A DNA stretch of 64,000 nucleotides, from the NCBI GenBank assembly GCA_963920765.1, contig OY987242.1:29164002-29228001 (forward strand). The letters are read 5' to 3'. The notes below the pieces were generated by a model. The model worked only from the letters and a program-made list of their open reading frames with translations, was not told where the DNA came from and searched no databases. Positions within the stretch are counted from its first letter, which is position 1. Every line of letters starts with the position of its first letter. Origin of the DNA: Ulota crispa. Taxonomy: Eukaryota > Streptophyta > Bryopsida > Orthotrichales > Orthotrichaceae. Both the position numbers and the translations under genes were made by a program. Shown in pieces: positions 11,646 through 23,029 of this stretch.

Positions 11646-13634
11646 TCAGTTTTTCCTTCCTTCTGCTAAGATGATATGATATCCGTGCCTGTAAATTTCC
11701 ACGTGAATTAAGAGTTTGGAAAACAAATTAGGGGGGGTACGGTTGACACAAATGCTAGACATATGAGGGATAAAATAATGAAGAGCAAATGCAGATGAAC
11801 TTACGTGGACTTGAAAGGAGCACTTAGGATACCAGGAGGTGTGTTGAAGGCCACCTCCTGGAAGGGACCAGCCATCTTGCCACGGGGAAACCAGCCGAGG
11901 TCTCCTCCTTTCTTGCCTGATGGACACTCAGAGTACTCTGCTGCTAGCTGCATAATAAAAGAAAGCTATAGTACTATGCCACATCAATAAATAAAAAAAT
12001 TCTACATGGAAAAATAGCGGAGATTGTTGGAAAACAAAGCAGGATCCTAACTTAGTCCTGTTTCCTCTACTGACCCTTGTCACCACCAGCAACTCGTCTA
12101 ATACTGTGTTAACCTTCAATAAGCGAGTGATATCAGCATGACTAAGGCACTGATACTTGAATGAAACGGGGTTATGTACTATGCCTTAAAAATGATCTAC
12201 AATCTCCCACTTTAAAGCTGCAAAAGAAACTCATACATGATGATATAAATTTGGTCGACAGAGAGTTTGGCTCTTGCACCCAAAGTTAGTGATCTACCAA
12301 ATCACAATTCTACATATTAGTTGAAATTCTTGCAGTGAGACATATAGCATCTTCTACCTAAGTACGAAACTCTTTATTAGCAAAACGTCAATATGGAGAC
12401 ATTAGAAAATCCTCATCATAACCAATGCAAAGTGAGGTCCTTTTACGTGAGGATCGGAAGGATGTCCAGTGCTAAAGGGAGAAGAGGAAAAGTAATGTAA
12501 TGTGGTGAGAGCGAGCGATCACAAACCTTGGCGAACTCAGCCGGTGGAACTTTGTCTCCGCTCTCCAACCACCCCTCCTGAAGCTTCTTATAGGCTTCAT
12601 TGATCTTGCCCTGTTTCTCACACAGAATATGCCTTGCTACAACCATCCACAAACAAAAGATCTCCCCTTCATCATTCTTCTAAACCAGACTAAAATGCTG
12701 CGTTTTCAACTTCATCGAATGCGATACATTTCACAGTAAATGCTTTCAACAGGGGAACGCATACCACTTGGGGTCATCGAAGTTTCTATTTTGTGAGTGG
12801 TCAGTAGCACATTCTCTTTCAATCAAAGTCTAAAACCAACTAAGGTAGCAACACCCATAACCATCACTGTACCCATAACCATCACCTCTAAAATTTTGGA
12901 AAATTTGTGGAAGTGAACAGATGTAATTACAAGGATGTACGACATGTGTACATGAAACCTTAGTCTTGGTATTAGGTGCAATTGCAGTCGGCTTTTTAAA
13001 AATTCACTACATATTCTCACAGCATCCAAATAATACATTCGAAAGTGCAAACTCATAATTTTTCTCTTGCTAATAGGATCCTATAATTTGCTATATGTTT
13101 ATCCAAATAATACATTCGAAAGTGCAAACTCATAATTTTTCTCTTGCTAATAGGATCCTATAATTTGCTAGATGTTTATTAATAATCATCATGTTCAAAA
13201 CCCTTAGTTTGACGGTTAAGGGTGCTGCTACCTTAGTGTCTACAATCTACTTGCTCCGGTCCTCATCCCCTAACCCTAACCCTAACTGCCTCGAAAGAGA
13301 ACCATCCGTTGTGGGGACAAACTGAAGAAAATTATGGTGGAGCAGAGAAAGATTGCAAGCTCTAAAAATCTGTGAATACCTTTGGTTCTCATTCCAATTG
13401 ACCGTCACGGATTTTATCACCACAAACGGCCCCTGAGAAAGAAGACACACGAGGACAGAGCTTCATCACATACATACCTTTCACATAAGTGCAAGTCCCA
13501 AGGTCCTCCTTGCCGGGCTTCCCCTTCCCCTTGGCTCCCTTCTCTTCACCTCCGCCTTTGCTCTTACCCCCAGCGTCCTTGCCCTTGCCGGTGTCCTTGG
13601 CCTTCCCCTTGTTGGCCGTCGAATCCTTCCCCAT
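11646..13634 (-). CDS. PIN4: Parvulin-type peptidyl-prolyl cis-trans isomerase, Par14/PIN4 class
   Basis: Four exons on the minus strand: 13478-13634, 12527-12636, 11805-11947 and 11646-11688. All have GT..AG introns with matching phase and join into 150 residues, close to the family's usual size. Residues 1-45 form the Lys/Gly-rich basic leader typical of Par14-like proteins, and LGTCTYVKARHILCEKQG opens the isomerase domain. Conserved residues include His55, Phe87, the GGDLGWFPRGKM segment (103-114), Phe118, Phe123 and the THGYHIILAEGR C-terminus with His138 and His141. There is no WW domain, which separates it from Pin1. In this family the enzyme isomerises peptidyl-prolyl bonds and acts in chromatin and pre-rRNA processing. 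The start is the first ATG before the basic leader. Intron 1 holds a TAAGGTAG-type MITE. The protein call is firm. The gene symbol is by homology. Confidence 0.93.
12841..13235. mobile_element. TAAGGTAG-ended MITE in parvulin intron 1
   Basis: It opens TAAGGTAGCAACACCCATAA and closes GGTTAAGGGTGCTGCTACCTTA, an inverted pair. It lies wholly inside intron 1 (12637-13477) and does not disturb splice sites. It contains the 77-bp tandem duplication listed separately. Confidence 0.7.
13024..13178. repeat. Tandem duplication, 2 x 77 bp
   Basis: The unit starting ATCCAAATAATACATTCG at 13024 is repeated at 13101 with almost no change (one visible difference near the end of the unit). The near identity suggests a recent duplication inside the intronic MITE. 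Confidence 0.95.
13262..13290. repeat. Short interstitial telomere-like repeat
   Basis: CCCCTAACCCTAACCCTAACTG gives three tandem CCCTAA units. Most plants use CCCTAAA telomeres, so the six-base form is notable. It lies in parvulin intron 1, close to exon 1. Confidence 0.6.
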
Positions 13635-14247
13635 CCTCCTGCACCACTCTCCACACTGCCACACAACACCATCTCACTCAATTTCCATCCTCCTCTGAAG
13701 TTTCCCTTCACAATCCCGGCTTCAAAAAAAGAACCAGCTCATGTAAATCCCATCCCAATCGACAGAACGAACACACGGAAGAGAGAGAGAGAGAGAAGCG
13801 CCATTAATGTAAAAGAACGCAATTGCTGTGAGTGCTCAATTCACCGATATTGGTTGAAAAGCAGGAGTGTAAAAGAGCGTTGGGACGAGTGAGTTATTGT
13901 GCAATTGAGTGGTTACCACGTCGGGGCCGAAGAGTTCCGAAGAGTTCCGAAGTGGGTGCAGGTGTGCTTGACGTCGGTGATACTAGCGGAGCAAATTGTC
14001 CGAGAGAGGGATAGTTCTGAGACAGGCGATTGATGTGGAGACGACGAACGCCGGACGAGGGCCGCGACCTAGTTTGCCGTGTGAGGAGTTGGACCAAGTG
14101 TGAAAACGGTCTTGACCAACTTCTTGGTTCCAAGCACCTCTCTAATCTCACTTTTTCTTAGAAACAGATTTTGTCTATGTTTTTGGAGTTTTTTCTTAAA
14201 GGATCTTGAGAAATATTCACGAATTTGACGTATTCACACATTTGACA
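13635..14247. promoter_or_regulatory. Upstream region of the parvulin gene
   Basis: The stretch immediately upstream of the minus-strand start codon is rich in CT on the gene strand, with a GAGAGAGAGAGAGAG tract at about 13780-13796 on the plus strand. GA/CT tracts are common near plant transcription starts. Further out the base composition becomes GC-richer (about 13870-14120), with an 11-bp direct duplication (AAGAGTTCCG) near 13928. No coding gene is recognised. The promoter role is inferred from position. Confidence 0.4.
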
Positions 14248-14250
14248 TTA

Positions 14251-14805
14251 GAGCATCTGCACCCTTGCACGCAACTTGGAGCTCTCAAAAGTAGGTGTCC
14301 AAGGTGCATCCACAACAACAGGTTTGTTCAAATCTCCAATGTTTCTACCCTTGTTCTCAAGCAGGTACAAGCAAGCAATGAGAGTGTATCAGCACTAGAA
14401 AAAAATGTTAAATAAACAATTGGTTCACAATAACAACAAATGTCCTAAACAATTGTAATTGAGTCATTGTATAAATTGTTTAGGAAATTTGCAGTCATTG
14501 TGTAGTTGTTTAGGACATTTGTAGTCATTGTGAACTAGCTGTTTAGGACACACTTTTCTTCTAGGATCACAAAGTGTCAAGCTTCAATTGTGGGCCTCTT
14601 GTATTGACCAATCAACAAGTTTTGATTGTCTTGGATTTGAGCGCGCTAAATTCATCAAACCCCAAATGTTCTAGTGTTTGAGCTACAATTGGGCAAGCCT
14701 TGTCTTGTATAGGGCATTGGCGCATTTGCAGCAAGGCACTTCAAATGGAGTGGCCGCGCCAAGTGCTCTTGCAAGGTTTTTGAGCGTGTGTGGGTGCACA
14801 TGCTC
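14251..14805. mobile_element. PIF/Harbinger-type element with a nested CACTA MITE
   Basis: The ends are GAGCATCTGCACCC and GGGTGCACATGCTC, with TTA on both sides (14248-14250, 14806-14808). A diverged relative lies at about 59645-60200. The CACTA-type foldback element inside shows the order of insertion: Harbinger first, CACTA second. Confidence 0.75.
14393..14566. mobile_element. CACTA-type foldback MITE nested in the Harbinger element
   Basis: It begins CACTAGAAAAAAATG and ends TTTTCTTCTAG. The interior GTCCTAAACAATT pairs with inverse copies and resembles the element at 5091. Confidence 0.65.
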
Positions 14806-14808
14806 TTA

Positions 14809-15467
14809 GTCAAGAAATGTTTTTCCAACAATAATAATAAGTAGTCTATACATGTAGAGATGGGGATAGAAAGATCCATTCCTCACTTAAACCCCTCTCT
14901 GCAATCAATGCTTTACTATATTTAAAATCAATGATTACATATCTTGAAAGCTCTAAGAATAGATTGAGAGGATATTGGTGATAGATTGATGGAGGACTTG
15001 TAATGATTTTAAAAGCATCTTAATTGTAATTTGATGCTTTTTTCAAATGTTTTTTATTAACACTTTTCCTACTTTGATTCAAGTCAAATTTTAGTGCATT
15101 GTGTCACTCTTTCTATCTACAAGAGGCTTGCTTGAGTTGAGGCAATTTCAAGCTTCAAAAGGTGGTTAAAAGCTAAAAACATTGTTGATGGAAGATTAGA
15201 AGTTGATGAATATAGCATATTTGAGAATGCGGAATTGCATTTGGCATGGTTAAAGGTGTGAAGTTGGAATAGTCTACTCTCCAAATTTTAATGCATACTA
15301 TCCCCTTTCTAGCTTTTAAAATATGTGATTGGTTTTAGATTTGGTAAAGAATTGATTGCATGGGATGGGTTTGGGTGAAAAATGTATCCTTTTGTTCACA
15401 TCCTTGTATACATGATTTTGTTTTTTGATTTTTTAATTTAATTTTTGTATTTCTTGTGTATGTAAAA
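14809..15467. other. Intergenic, nothing recognised
   Basis: No gene or repeat structure that I can support. Confidence 0.4.
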
Positions 15468-16386
15468 CAAAAAAAACAAAAGTGAGAAAGGAAAAAAAAG
15501 AAAAAAGGAGAGAGAAAAAAAGAATAAAGAAAGAGAGAAGGTAAAAAAAAGGAAAAGAAAGAGAGAGTAAGGAAAAATAAGAAACCAAGAAAGAGAGAAA
15601 ATAAGGAAAAAGTAAAAGAAAGAAAATAAGTAAGTAAAAGAAAAAGAGAGAAAAAAGGAAGAAAAAAATACAGAAAAAAAGAGAGCACAAAGGAGAGAAG
15701 AAAGGAGAAAGAGAGAGAGAGAGAAATGGGGAAAGAAAAAAAAAGAAAGTAGAAATCACCGGAGAAAGAAAAGGAAACAGAGAAACAAGAAAAAGCGGAG
15801 AAACCAAAAAAAACAGAGAAAGAAAAAAAAAACAGAGAAATATAAAAATCAGAGAAAGATAAATAAAAGAGAAAGGAAAAACACAAAGAAAGAAAAAATA
15901 CATAGAAAAAAAATACATAGAAAGAAAAAATATAGATAAAGAAAAAACGATTGAGAAAGAAAAAAAAAATCAGAGAAAGGGAAAAAAAAATAGAGAAAGA
16001 CAAAAAATGGAGAAAGAAAATAAATAGAGAAAGCAAAAAAAAAGAGAGAAAGGGAGAAAGAGAGACGAAACAGACTAAAATGAAAAAAACAGAGAAAGAC
16101 AAGAAACCAGAGAAAGAAAAATAAACAGAGAGGCAAAAGCAAGAAGAAAGTGAGGTAGAAAGAGAGAAAGAAAAAGAGAAATTAAGAGAGAAAGAAAGAT
16201 AAAAAGAGAAAGACAAAGATTAAAAAGAAAGGCAAAGAAAATTAAGAGAAAGAGAGAAAGAAAGAGAGAAAGAAAGAGAGAAAGAAAGAGAGATAGAAAG
16301 AGAGAAAGAAAGAGAGAAAGAAAGAGAGATAGAAAGAGAGAAAGAAGGAGAGGTAGAAAGAGAGAACAAAATAGAGAAAGAAAGAT
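15468..16386. repeat. Purine-only low-complexity tract (A/G), about 0.9 kb
   Basis: Nearly every base on the plus strand is A or G, in irregular GAGAAAGAAA units that become regular near 16240-16370 (GAGAAAGAAAGAGAGAAAG). The complementary strand gives long frames made of Ser, Leu and Phe. These are a by-product of the (CTTT/CTCT)n composition and not genes. Such tracts can form triplex DNA and expand by slippage. Confidence 0.95.
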
Positions 16387-16732
16387 GTGAATGAGTAAAT
16401 AAATAAACAAAAAAAGTTAAGAAATGAAAAGCACAACATGAATGCTTGCACCAATGATCATGGAGAGCCGGCAATTAGTGTATTGTCACTTGGTTGAAAT
16501 TGTAAAAAAAAATGTTGAAACTAATTCTACCGGATAAAAAATTGGTTATTTTTTTCCAAATATCTAATTGTAGTATAATATAGTATATTTATAGAAGTTT
16601 CATAGAAAATAATCGGTCCATACTAGTGAAAATCCGATTTAAATTGGGAGATGCCAAAATTTAGCTGGTAAAGCTAAAATTTCTCCCCAAACCTTGGCTT
16701 GCACTCTGTCCTCATAGAAAGTAAGCTAGGCT

Positions 16733-17055
16733 TAAGGTAGGAGGCTCATGAATGGAGCATCAAAGGGCTAAAAATGAATTTTGGATAGGTGAAAATTCTT
16801 GAAACATTTTTTTAGTAAATTTTCCTTGAAAAACAAGAAGAATTGGCATCTAACCCAAGTTGTTCATATTTTTTGAAACTTTGTGGATGAAATTTTGAAG
16901 TGAAACGGCCATAGGGCTCTAAAATGGAGCACCTCCTCAAATGTATATCTCATGTATATTGTTGAAGGGTTATGAAAAACAACATGTACAAATAGAGTAT
17001 ATTTGAGGAGGTGCTCCATTTTAGAGCATGCTCCAAATTAGAACCTCCTATCTTA
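16733..17055. mobile_element. TAAGGTAG-ended MITE with an internal hairpin
   Basis: The outer ends TAAGGTAGGAGG and CCTCCTATCTTA are inverse. Inside, 16916-17027 is a strong foldback: GCTCTAAAATGGAGCACC pairs with GGTGCTCCATTTTAGAGC, continuing through TCCTCAAAT / ATTTGAGGA. Confidence 0.65.
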
Positions 17056-17772
17056 ATTGTTGGCAGTGTCCTCATAATGGACCGTGATGTAAAAGACTTG
17101 GTCTTTTGTATGTACCAATCAATTCATTTGAAGCACTTGATGAATTATTATCCAACAATATTTGTAATAAGTTTTAAAACAAGGTTAAGACGGCACTTAC
17201 CTACAATTACAAAGCATTAACTAAAAAGCTCAATTTCTAATTGTTATCTTCATCCACTTTAGTAATCATGAGGGTCAAGTGTACAATTGTAAGCTCAAAT
17301 GCAAATTTATCAAATTTTGGTGTTCTAAGTAATTTACAATACTATTGACCTTTGTGAACATTCAACAATACAAATCCTAAAGAGTTTGAGCCAACATACT
17401 ATGACTACATTTTTGAGTTGATGAAGAAATTATTTAAAACATACACATTTTTAGTACAATCATTTCGGAATATTTAAGACTAACATGACTAGTGCATATC
17501 TTTTGGAATAAATCTACTCAAAGTTATCAATTGCTTAAGAAAATATGTGATTGATTTTACAACATATCATGTTATCCAAGATGTTATCATAGTCTCTAGT
17601 ATGACAGTCTACAATGATGTCTACCTAATTTAAAGAAAAGACTCTCACAAAAAAAATTGTTGCAAAAGATATTGTTTTTCATTGAAGTTTTACATAGTAA
17701 TAGTTGGCTAAGGCCTCTATGAGTTGCACCTTTGCAAACATGGTCATCTTTGATAAAATGGGTGCAAGGGTT
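17056..17772. other. Intergenic, nothing recognised
   Basis: AT-rich, with no supported feature. Part may be the downstream flank of the broken zinc-finger gene on the minus strand. Confidence 0.4.
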
Positions 17773-18525
17773 CTAAAGATTTTTTTCTTCTAGAAATGCC
17801 ATATGACTACCCCATTCACTTTCCTCATTGGTGTCTACTAGCATGTCCATAAATTTATGGCCATCCTTAGTAAACTCCATGGGAGTATTTTGAACAAGCT
17901 TATTCTCAAGGAAATGTGCAAAAGTGCCAATATCACCATCCATGGTAAACTCCATAGAAGGATTTTGAGCAAGCTCATTTTCTAAAAAAGTTGCAAAAGT
18001 GCCAAAATCACCATCTTCAAGTGTACTTTGTTGTGCATGGCTTTCTTCAAGAGTAGTGCTTGCAAGTTGGTTGAAGGAAGGTTGCATTCGCTTAAGCCAA
18101 AGTTGAAACTCAAAGCCACAACTATGGCAAAAAAATTGAGGTTGCATTGTGTTATGGTTGTTGTAGTACAAAAAATCTGCATTGTTTAGTACACCGCATT
18201 TTGGTTTTGTGCACATTCTATCAATGCCTTGCCATTCTGGAGGATCCACAAGCTTTTTCTTTTTAAACTTCCTTCTTCGAGGCCGCCCATTGGTCCTCTT
18301 GCTTAGATCAACATGCGTGTGGAGATTCTTGCAATTTTAGCATTGGTACCGAGGTTGATTGGCACTACCATTATTTATAAACTTGAACCTACAATCATTG
18401 GAGCCACAATATGGGCAAGTCTTGAGTTGATTGATATACTCTATTGGTTCAATGGCACAACTTGCACGAGGCTTCTTGGCCTTTCTCTCACTAGGTCAAG
18501 CACTAGGTTCTACAATGGATGCCAT
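17773..18525 (-). pseudogene. Broken gene with two Dof-like zinc fingers
   Basis: One continuous minus-strand frame from an ATG at 18525 to the stop at 17773 is interrupted by an in-frame TGA (18496-18498) and TAA (18337-18339). The first finger, CPYCGSNDC..QPRYQC-stop-NC, has the Dof spacing C-x2-C-x21-C-x2-C. The TAA falls in its last knuckle. A basic segment (NGRPRRRKFKKKK) follows, then a second finger with FLYYNNHNTMQPQFFCHSC, close to the Dof signature but spaced C-x4-C-x22-C-x2-C. The tail carries two copies of a 25-residue unit (DGDFGTFATFLENELAQNPS-like). Dof fingers are plant-specific DNA-binding domains. Two adjacent fingers are unusual, so this could be an odd Dof relative or a transposon-derived zinc ribbon. 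The frame has no frameshift, so loss of function would be recent, or the part after the TAA may still be used. Confidence 0.6.
17861..18010. repeat. 2 x 75-bp in-frame tandem repeat in the zinc-finger gene
   Basis: The segments starting CCATCCTTAGTAAACTCCAT (17861) and, in the same register, CCATCCATGGTAAACTCCAT (about 17937) repeat with a 75-bp period. They encode the 25-residue acidic repeat in the tail. The length is a multiple of three, so the frame is preserved. Confidence 0.85.
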
Positions 18526-19028
18526 AAATACAATGTTAAAGGATTGCTCAATAAGAATTATGGATTAAAAGTAAATATTTCTAAGAAGTATATTTATGTT
18601 TGTAGGTAAATGATTGGAGTGTGTTGCGGTATGAATTGGAGCAAGAGAGAATGATTATGGTAAAGAATGGAAAGAGATACAAAATAGTGATATAAAAATG
18701 CAAACAAAATGGCTAATGAGAGAATGACTTGATGAATGATATAAATAGAGGTATTTGTACAATCTCAAGAAGTATGTAGAAGTTTAACACATTCACTGAA
18801 TCAATGTAAAGTGCCTCGATAATTCATTACAACCATTGATGCAAAGTGAAAGTATTGGTATCTAATCTAATCTTCTCATCTCATATATGTAAAAGAATCT
18901 CGTTTTGGATGAAAAGTAAAATAAAATAGAGCAATTCTATTTTGGATGGATGAAAAATAAAATAGAGTAGAGTACAAGTTTAACTAAATTTATAAATGGA
19001 ATAAAGTAAAATTGGGGGGACATGGGGA
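18526..19028. other. Intergenic, nothing recognised
   Basis: This lies upstream of the broken zinc-finger gene. No promoter element can be singled out. Confidence 0.35.
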
Positions 19029-19141
19029 TAGGGGGTGATGTGACATAGGGGGTGATGTTGCATAGGGAGTGATGTTGCATAGGGAGTGATGTTGCATAGG
19101 GGACGATGTGACATAGGGGATGATGTGACATAGAGGTGATG
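19029..19141. repeat. Minisatellite, 17-bp unit, about 6.6 copies
   Basis: Units of the form TAGGGGGTGATGTGACA and TAGGGAGTGATGTTGCA follow each other without gaps from 19029, with a partial last unit. Apparent frames on the other strand are a by-product of the repeat. Confidence 0.95.
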
Positions 19142-20016
19142 CATTGCCCTATCAACCCATTGGTACAACAAATACATAGACTAGTATCAATTATAATCAT
19201 TTGATTCAAAGTGAAATCTTTGATTGTTTGTTTACACTTGTTTGTTTGAATGGATATCATTGGTTGATTATTTGCATCCATTGATTTAATTATAAACAGT
19301 TTCTTTGACTGTTTTTTTCCATCGAATGTTTCTAATATCATTGGTAGGTTTCCTCATTAAATGGTGGAATAGTGGAGATCTAACAACCCAGACTTTGTAA
19401 CGTTTAAACCTTTATAAGATATTATTTTATTATTTTTTTGAATCAAGTAAATTTTTTTCACAATTAATGAAAAATGAAATTTATCAAATGATTATGCACT
19501 TCCAAAACTTCAAAATCAGTTCAATTATTGAGACATTGTTTACAAGCGCTAGTACAAATCCATGTTATTTAGTGATTGTCCCCATTTGTTACAGCAATTG
19601 CTGTAGTTCATGAATACAACATGACTTAGATTGAAAATTCAATATTAAAAAGTAAAACAAAATAGTGTTTTATTTGTGTGTTAGAATTTTAGTTAATTCT
19701 TTAGTGAAACTTTTAAGCCTCGTTACCGTAATTAGAAATGAAAGAAACTTGACATTTTGCCACAAACATGAGTAGATTTTTTTTGATTGCTAAGAGTTGA
19801 GAAAACAAGGGGTAAGAAGGTTTGTAAAAGAAACTCCTGAGCGTTTTATGCGTAGAATTTGTTAGGCCTTAACTTTTAATTTGAATTTTTGTCTTTTGTG
19901 GAATCCAATTCTCGAAGCAAAAATCCTACACATTCATGCCATATTTAAAAAAAGTGTTAACATGTAAACATTCTAACTGAATCGTGATTTGGAAGTTTGG
20001 GATATGTTGTAAAGTT
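19142..20016. other. Intergenic, nothing recognised
   Basis: AT-rich, with no supported feature. Confidence 0.4.
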
Positions 20017-20496
20017 TTAACCCCTAAAGGCCCAAGGGGTAGGGGCAAAACATAGATGTGTTATAAAATGATATTTTTGTAACTTTGATGAAGTTTGCTT
20101 CAAAAGAGAAAATAAGAATCTTAATGTTTAGTTATTATCCATATGGTCAAACATTCAAAAAAGTTTTAAATTTTTATGTAATGAATTTAGGAGCATTTAC
20201 CATTTAATATTCACCAAAATTACAAATTTTAATCATAGATTTCAAATTTTGGTATGATTGGTTAAAAATAAACATTGTATTCTAAATTTCAAAAATGCAA
20301 TATTTTGAAAGGAGGGAACATCATTAGTTTCCCAAAATTGTAAATTTTACAATACTAGCAAGTATTGAAGTGTTTGTCTTTGAAAAATTCTCCTTGGTGG
20401 AGTCTAACTTGGATTGACATGATTCAAGTTAAGTTGGAAAGTAGACTTGAGGCAGCGACTAGAAAATGGTTGATTGGATGCTTAGGGGTTCCAATT
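20017..20496. mobile_element. Probable TTAA-element remnant
   Basis: TTAACCCCTAAAGGCCCAAG opens the segment. A decayed end, GATGCTTAGGGGTT, is found near 20480. The sequence before it (ACTAGAAAATGGTTGATTGG) recurs at about 61055-61090 next to GCGCTTAGGGG. The right boundary is uncertain. Confidence 0.4.
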
Positions 20497-21809
20497 TTCC
20501 ATCCCTTGAGTAATTAATTTTTTTGAGAGAAGTAACACAAATTTGGACCTTGGAACTTGGAACATAGTGTGAATTGCTTTTTGGTCTTGGCTTTGGACCA
20601 CCCAAACAACTCATGTTAGGTGGTTTCTATCTTTACAAGTACAACTTTCCTTTGAATACTTTCAATTTTATTCAATTTTATTTCTAAAATTCTTCTAGTA
20701 AAGTTACAATGATTCAAAAGTATTCTTTGTAAATATTCAATAGCCAAAGTCTCAAAAAAATTCTTTGTAAATTTCTAACAATTTAACCTTTTAACAACTT
20801 CACTCCTCTCTTCATTTGAGGCTTTGCAAAGATGGATCATAATCAACAACTTAAAAGCATGGTTGTGTATTTAAAACTGAAAAGCAACGATTTAGGAGCA
20901 TAGACATAATCAATTTTTAGAGCTATCAAATATGAATAGTTACTATGAAACTTCATTTTACACATGTATGATCACTTTCTCTATTGCTATCATTCATATT
21001 TATTATACTAAAAATTTGTAATTCAAAATTCAAAAGTAAAAGCCCCCTCTCAATTCAAAATCAAAGTCTTCTCTAAAGTTATTTACAGTATAGATATGGA
21101 TAATTTAAATAAAATTTATTTGCAATGAAATTGCCATTAAACAATTCCAAAATGTTGTACTTTAAGAAAAAAATGTTGAAAAATCCATTTGTAAAACTCA
21201 CCTTCTCTTGTATTCAAGTAAATAAACAAGAATCAATGGCAAAATTTCAATGGCTTAAAAATGCATCATTTGGAGGCAAATGGACTATAATGATTATTGG
21301 CTACATGGAGCTCAGCTCAAGAAAATGACCTTCCCATTCCCAAAATGATATTAACAAAAACAAATATTAAAGTCTTAAAAGCTCACCATGGTTTGAATTT
21401 TACATTATAAGGTTTTTTTGATAACAGCTAGTATGCAATACATAGTCAGCTTGAGACAAAAATTGAACTTTAGATTCCACACTTTGTTGATGAATATTGT
21501 TCATTGAAATGATAAATCCAATTATGCAAACACAATCTATGTTTCCATAAACAGTCTATGACACAACACTATTCTCAATTTGATCAAATTGAGTAAAAAT
21601 ATTTAGCTAATTTTGGACACTCCAAAATGTAGAAATAAGAATCTAATTATTAGTTCTTTTTGGAGCTACTTGCAAAACATTGGGAGATCTTCCATAATTT
21701 ACTTATAAATTAGGAGAAATGTTGATGTTTTTTCTAAGCATAGAGAGACCTCTTGATGTTTTGAGTAATTTAGGATTCAATGGAAAGTCTAAATAGTCAT
21801 AAATAATCT
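20497..21809. other. Intergenic, nothing recognised
   Basis: AT-rich. Short frames have no recognisable features. Confidence 0.4.
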
Positions 21810-21995
21810 GTTGACCACTCATCAAGGAAAGTAGAGGATAAAGTTCACTAAACTTAAGGTGGATAGTGAATGAATAGTGACTTGAAGGGCCCTTGCTAAA
21901 CACAGTAGGATGGTGTCTTGAGAGCATTTTGAGAGGGGCCTCTACACTTTTCATCCACTTTGAGGGTGTTTGAGCCACCAGTGGAGATGCCCTTA
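21810..21995. mobile_element. Fragment of the GAGCATC Harbinger-type MITE
   Basis: The interior (GTAGAGGATAAAGTTCACTA..TTCATCCACTTTGAGGG) and the end CCACCAGTGGAGATGCCCTTA match the right half of the element at 4031. The left part is lost or diverged. Confidence 0.55.
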
Positions 21996-23029
21996 GGACG
22001 TTTTGGGATTGACACTTAAACATCCCTAGGACATGGTAGATACATTGCCGCATAATTGACATTTATTACCATCAAGAAACTCTAATTTGGGATCTCAAAT
22101 AGCTCACTAGGACTGTAGCTCACTAGGACTGCATTGATTTGTATTCCAACTTCTTTGTTGATCTCAAGTGTAGTGAAAGTGTGAATCCATTCCAAACACA
22201 AGAAAATACCTAATATTGTATTGGCCACAGCAACGCGCTCGGACAATTTAAGGGTTAAAAGGAGGTGTTTTTGGAGAAACCATCTCTTTAAATTTTATAA
22301 AGAGAGATCATACACAACAAAGGGGCAAAGTAATTTTGCACAAGATGATCATACTAAAGCTTCATATCTATTTTTACAAAAGCTCTTCCCAAGGCTACCT
22401 CCTCTTTGCCTCCAATGTTGGTTGCTCATCACAAACATAATCAAAATCAATTAAAAGGCTTCTTTGTCTAATCCATCTTGCCCTCCACACAATTGCCTGC
22501 TGCAACTGCGCACACCCCAAGCTTCACCGCAACTAAACACAAAACAAAACGGACAGAAAACTCCACTGCAATATGAGGCAAATTTCAAAAGCCATTGAAA
22601 ACCGGTCTGAACTCTGAAGCCAAGCAATCACGGAAGTAAAAGGACACGTCAAGCAGAATTGGTAAGAGTATTGTGTACTGATATGGCATCTTTATTCTGG
22701 AACTCAACGTCCTGCTCAGCTGTCGCACAACCCCGGTACTGTACAGTACTTGGTGAGAAAAAAAAATCCACTTTTCTCAAAGCCCTTCGGTGGGTTGGGA
22801 CATCCGGAGCTCAAGTTCAGATTCTCTCTATACACTCATATCTCGAGCATGATCTTTCCTGAAACAACATTTTGTCTCACTAACCTACACACTCGTCACA
22901 CTGTCATTGTCTGTAGCACACGAGTCACATGTTTGAACTATATCATATTCATATCTTTGAGGTAGTCATGCTATAGAGATTAGGGTGTAGACAAAATTCA
23001 CTTACAACACTTGGAAATCAGTTCATTTG
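21996..23029. other. Downstream flank of the SnRK1 gamma gene
   Basis: From about 22480 to 23029 the sequence is less AT-biased and probably includes the 3' untranslated region of the minus-strand gene. The part before that shows nothing recognisable. Confidence 0.35.

Noticed and set aside
13382..13807. 141-codon plus-strand frame opposite parvulin exon 1
   Set aside because: It is the antisense of the Lys/Gly-rich leader of the parvulin gene, which explains its Pro/Ser/Leu-rich composition.
15335..16474. Long minus-strand frames of up to 293 codons rich in Ser, Leu and Phe
   Set aside because: They follow from the purine-only composition of the plus strand. The pattern appears in several frames at once and has no domain character.
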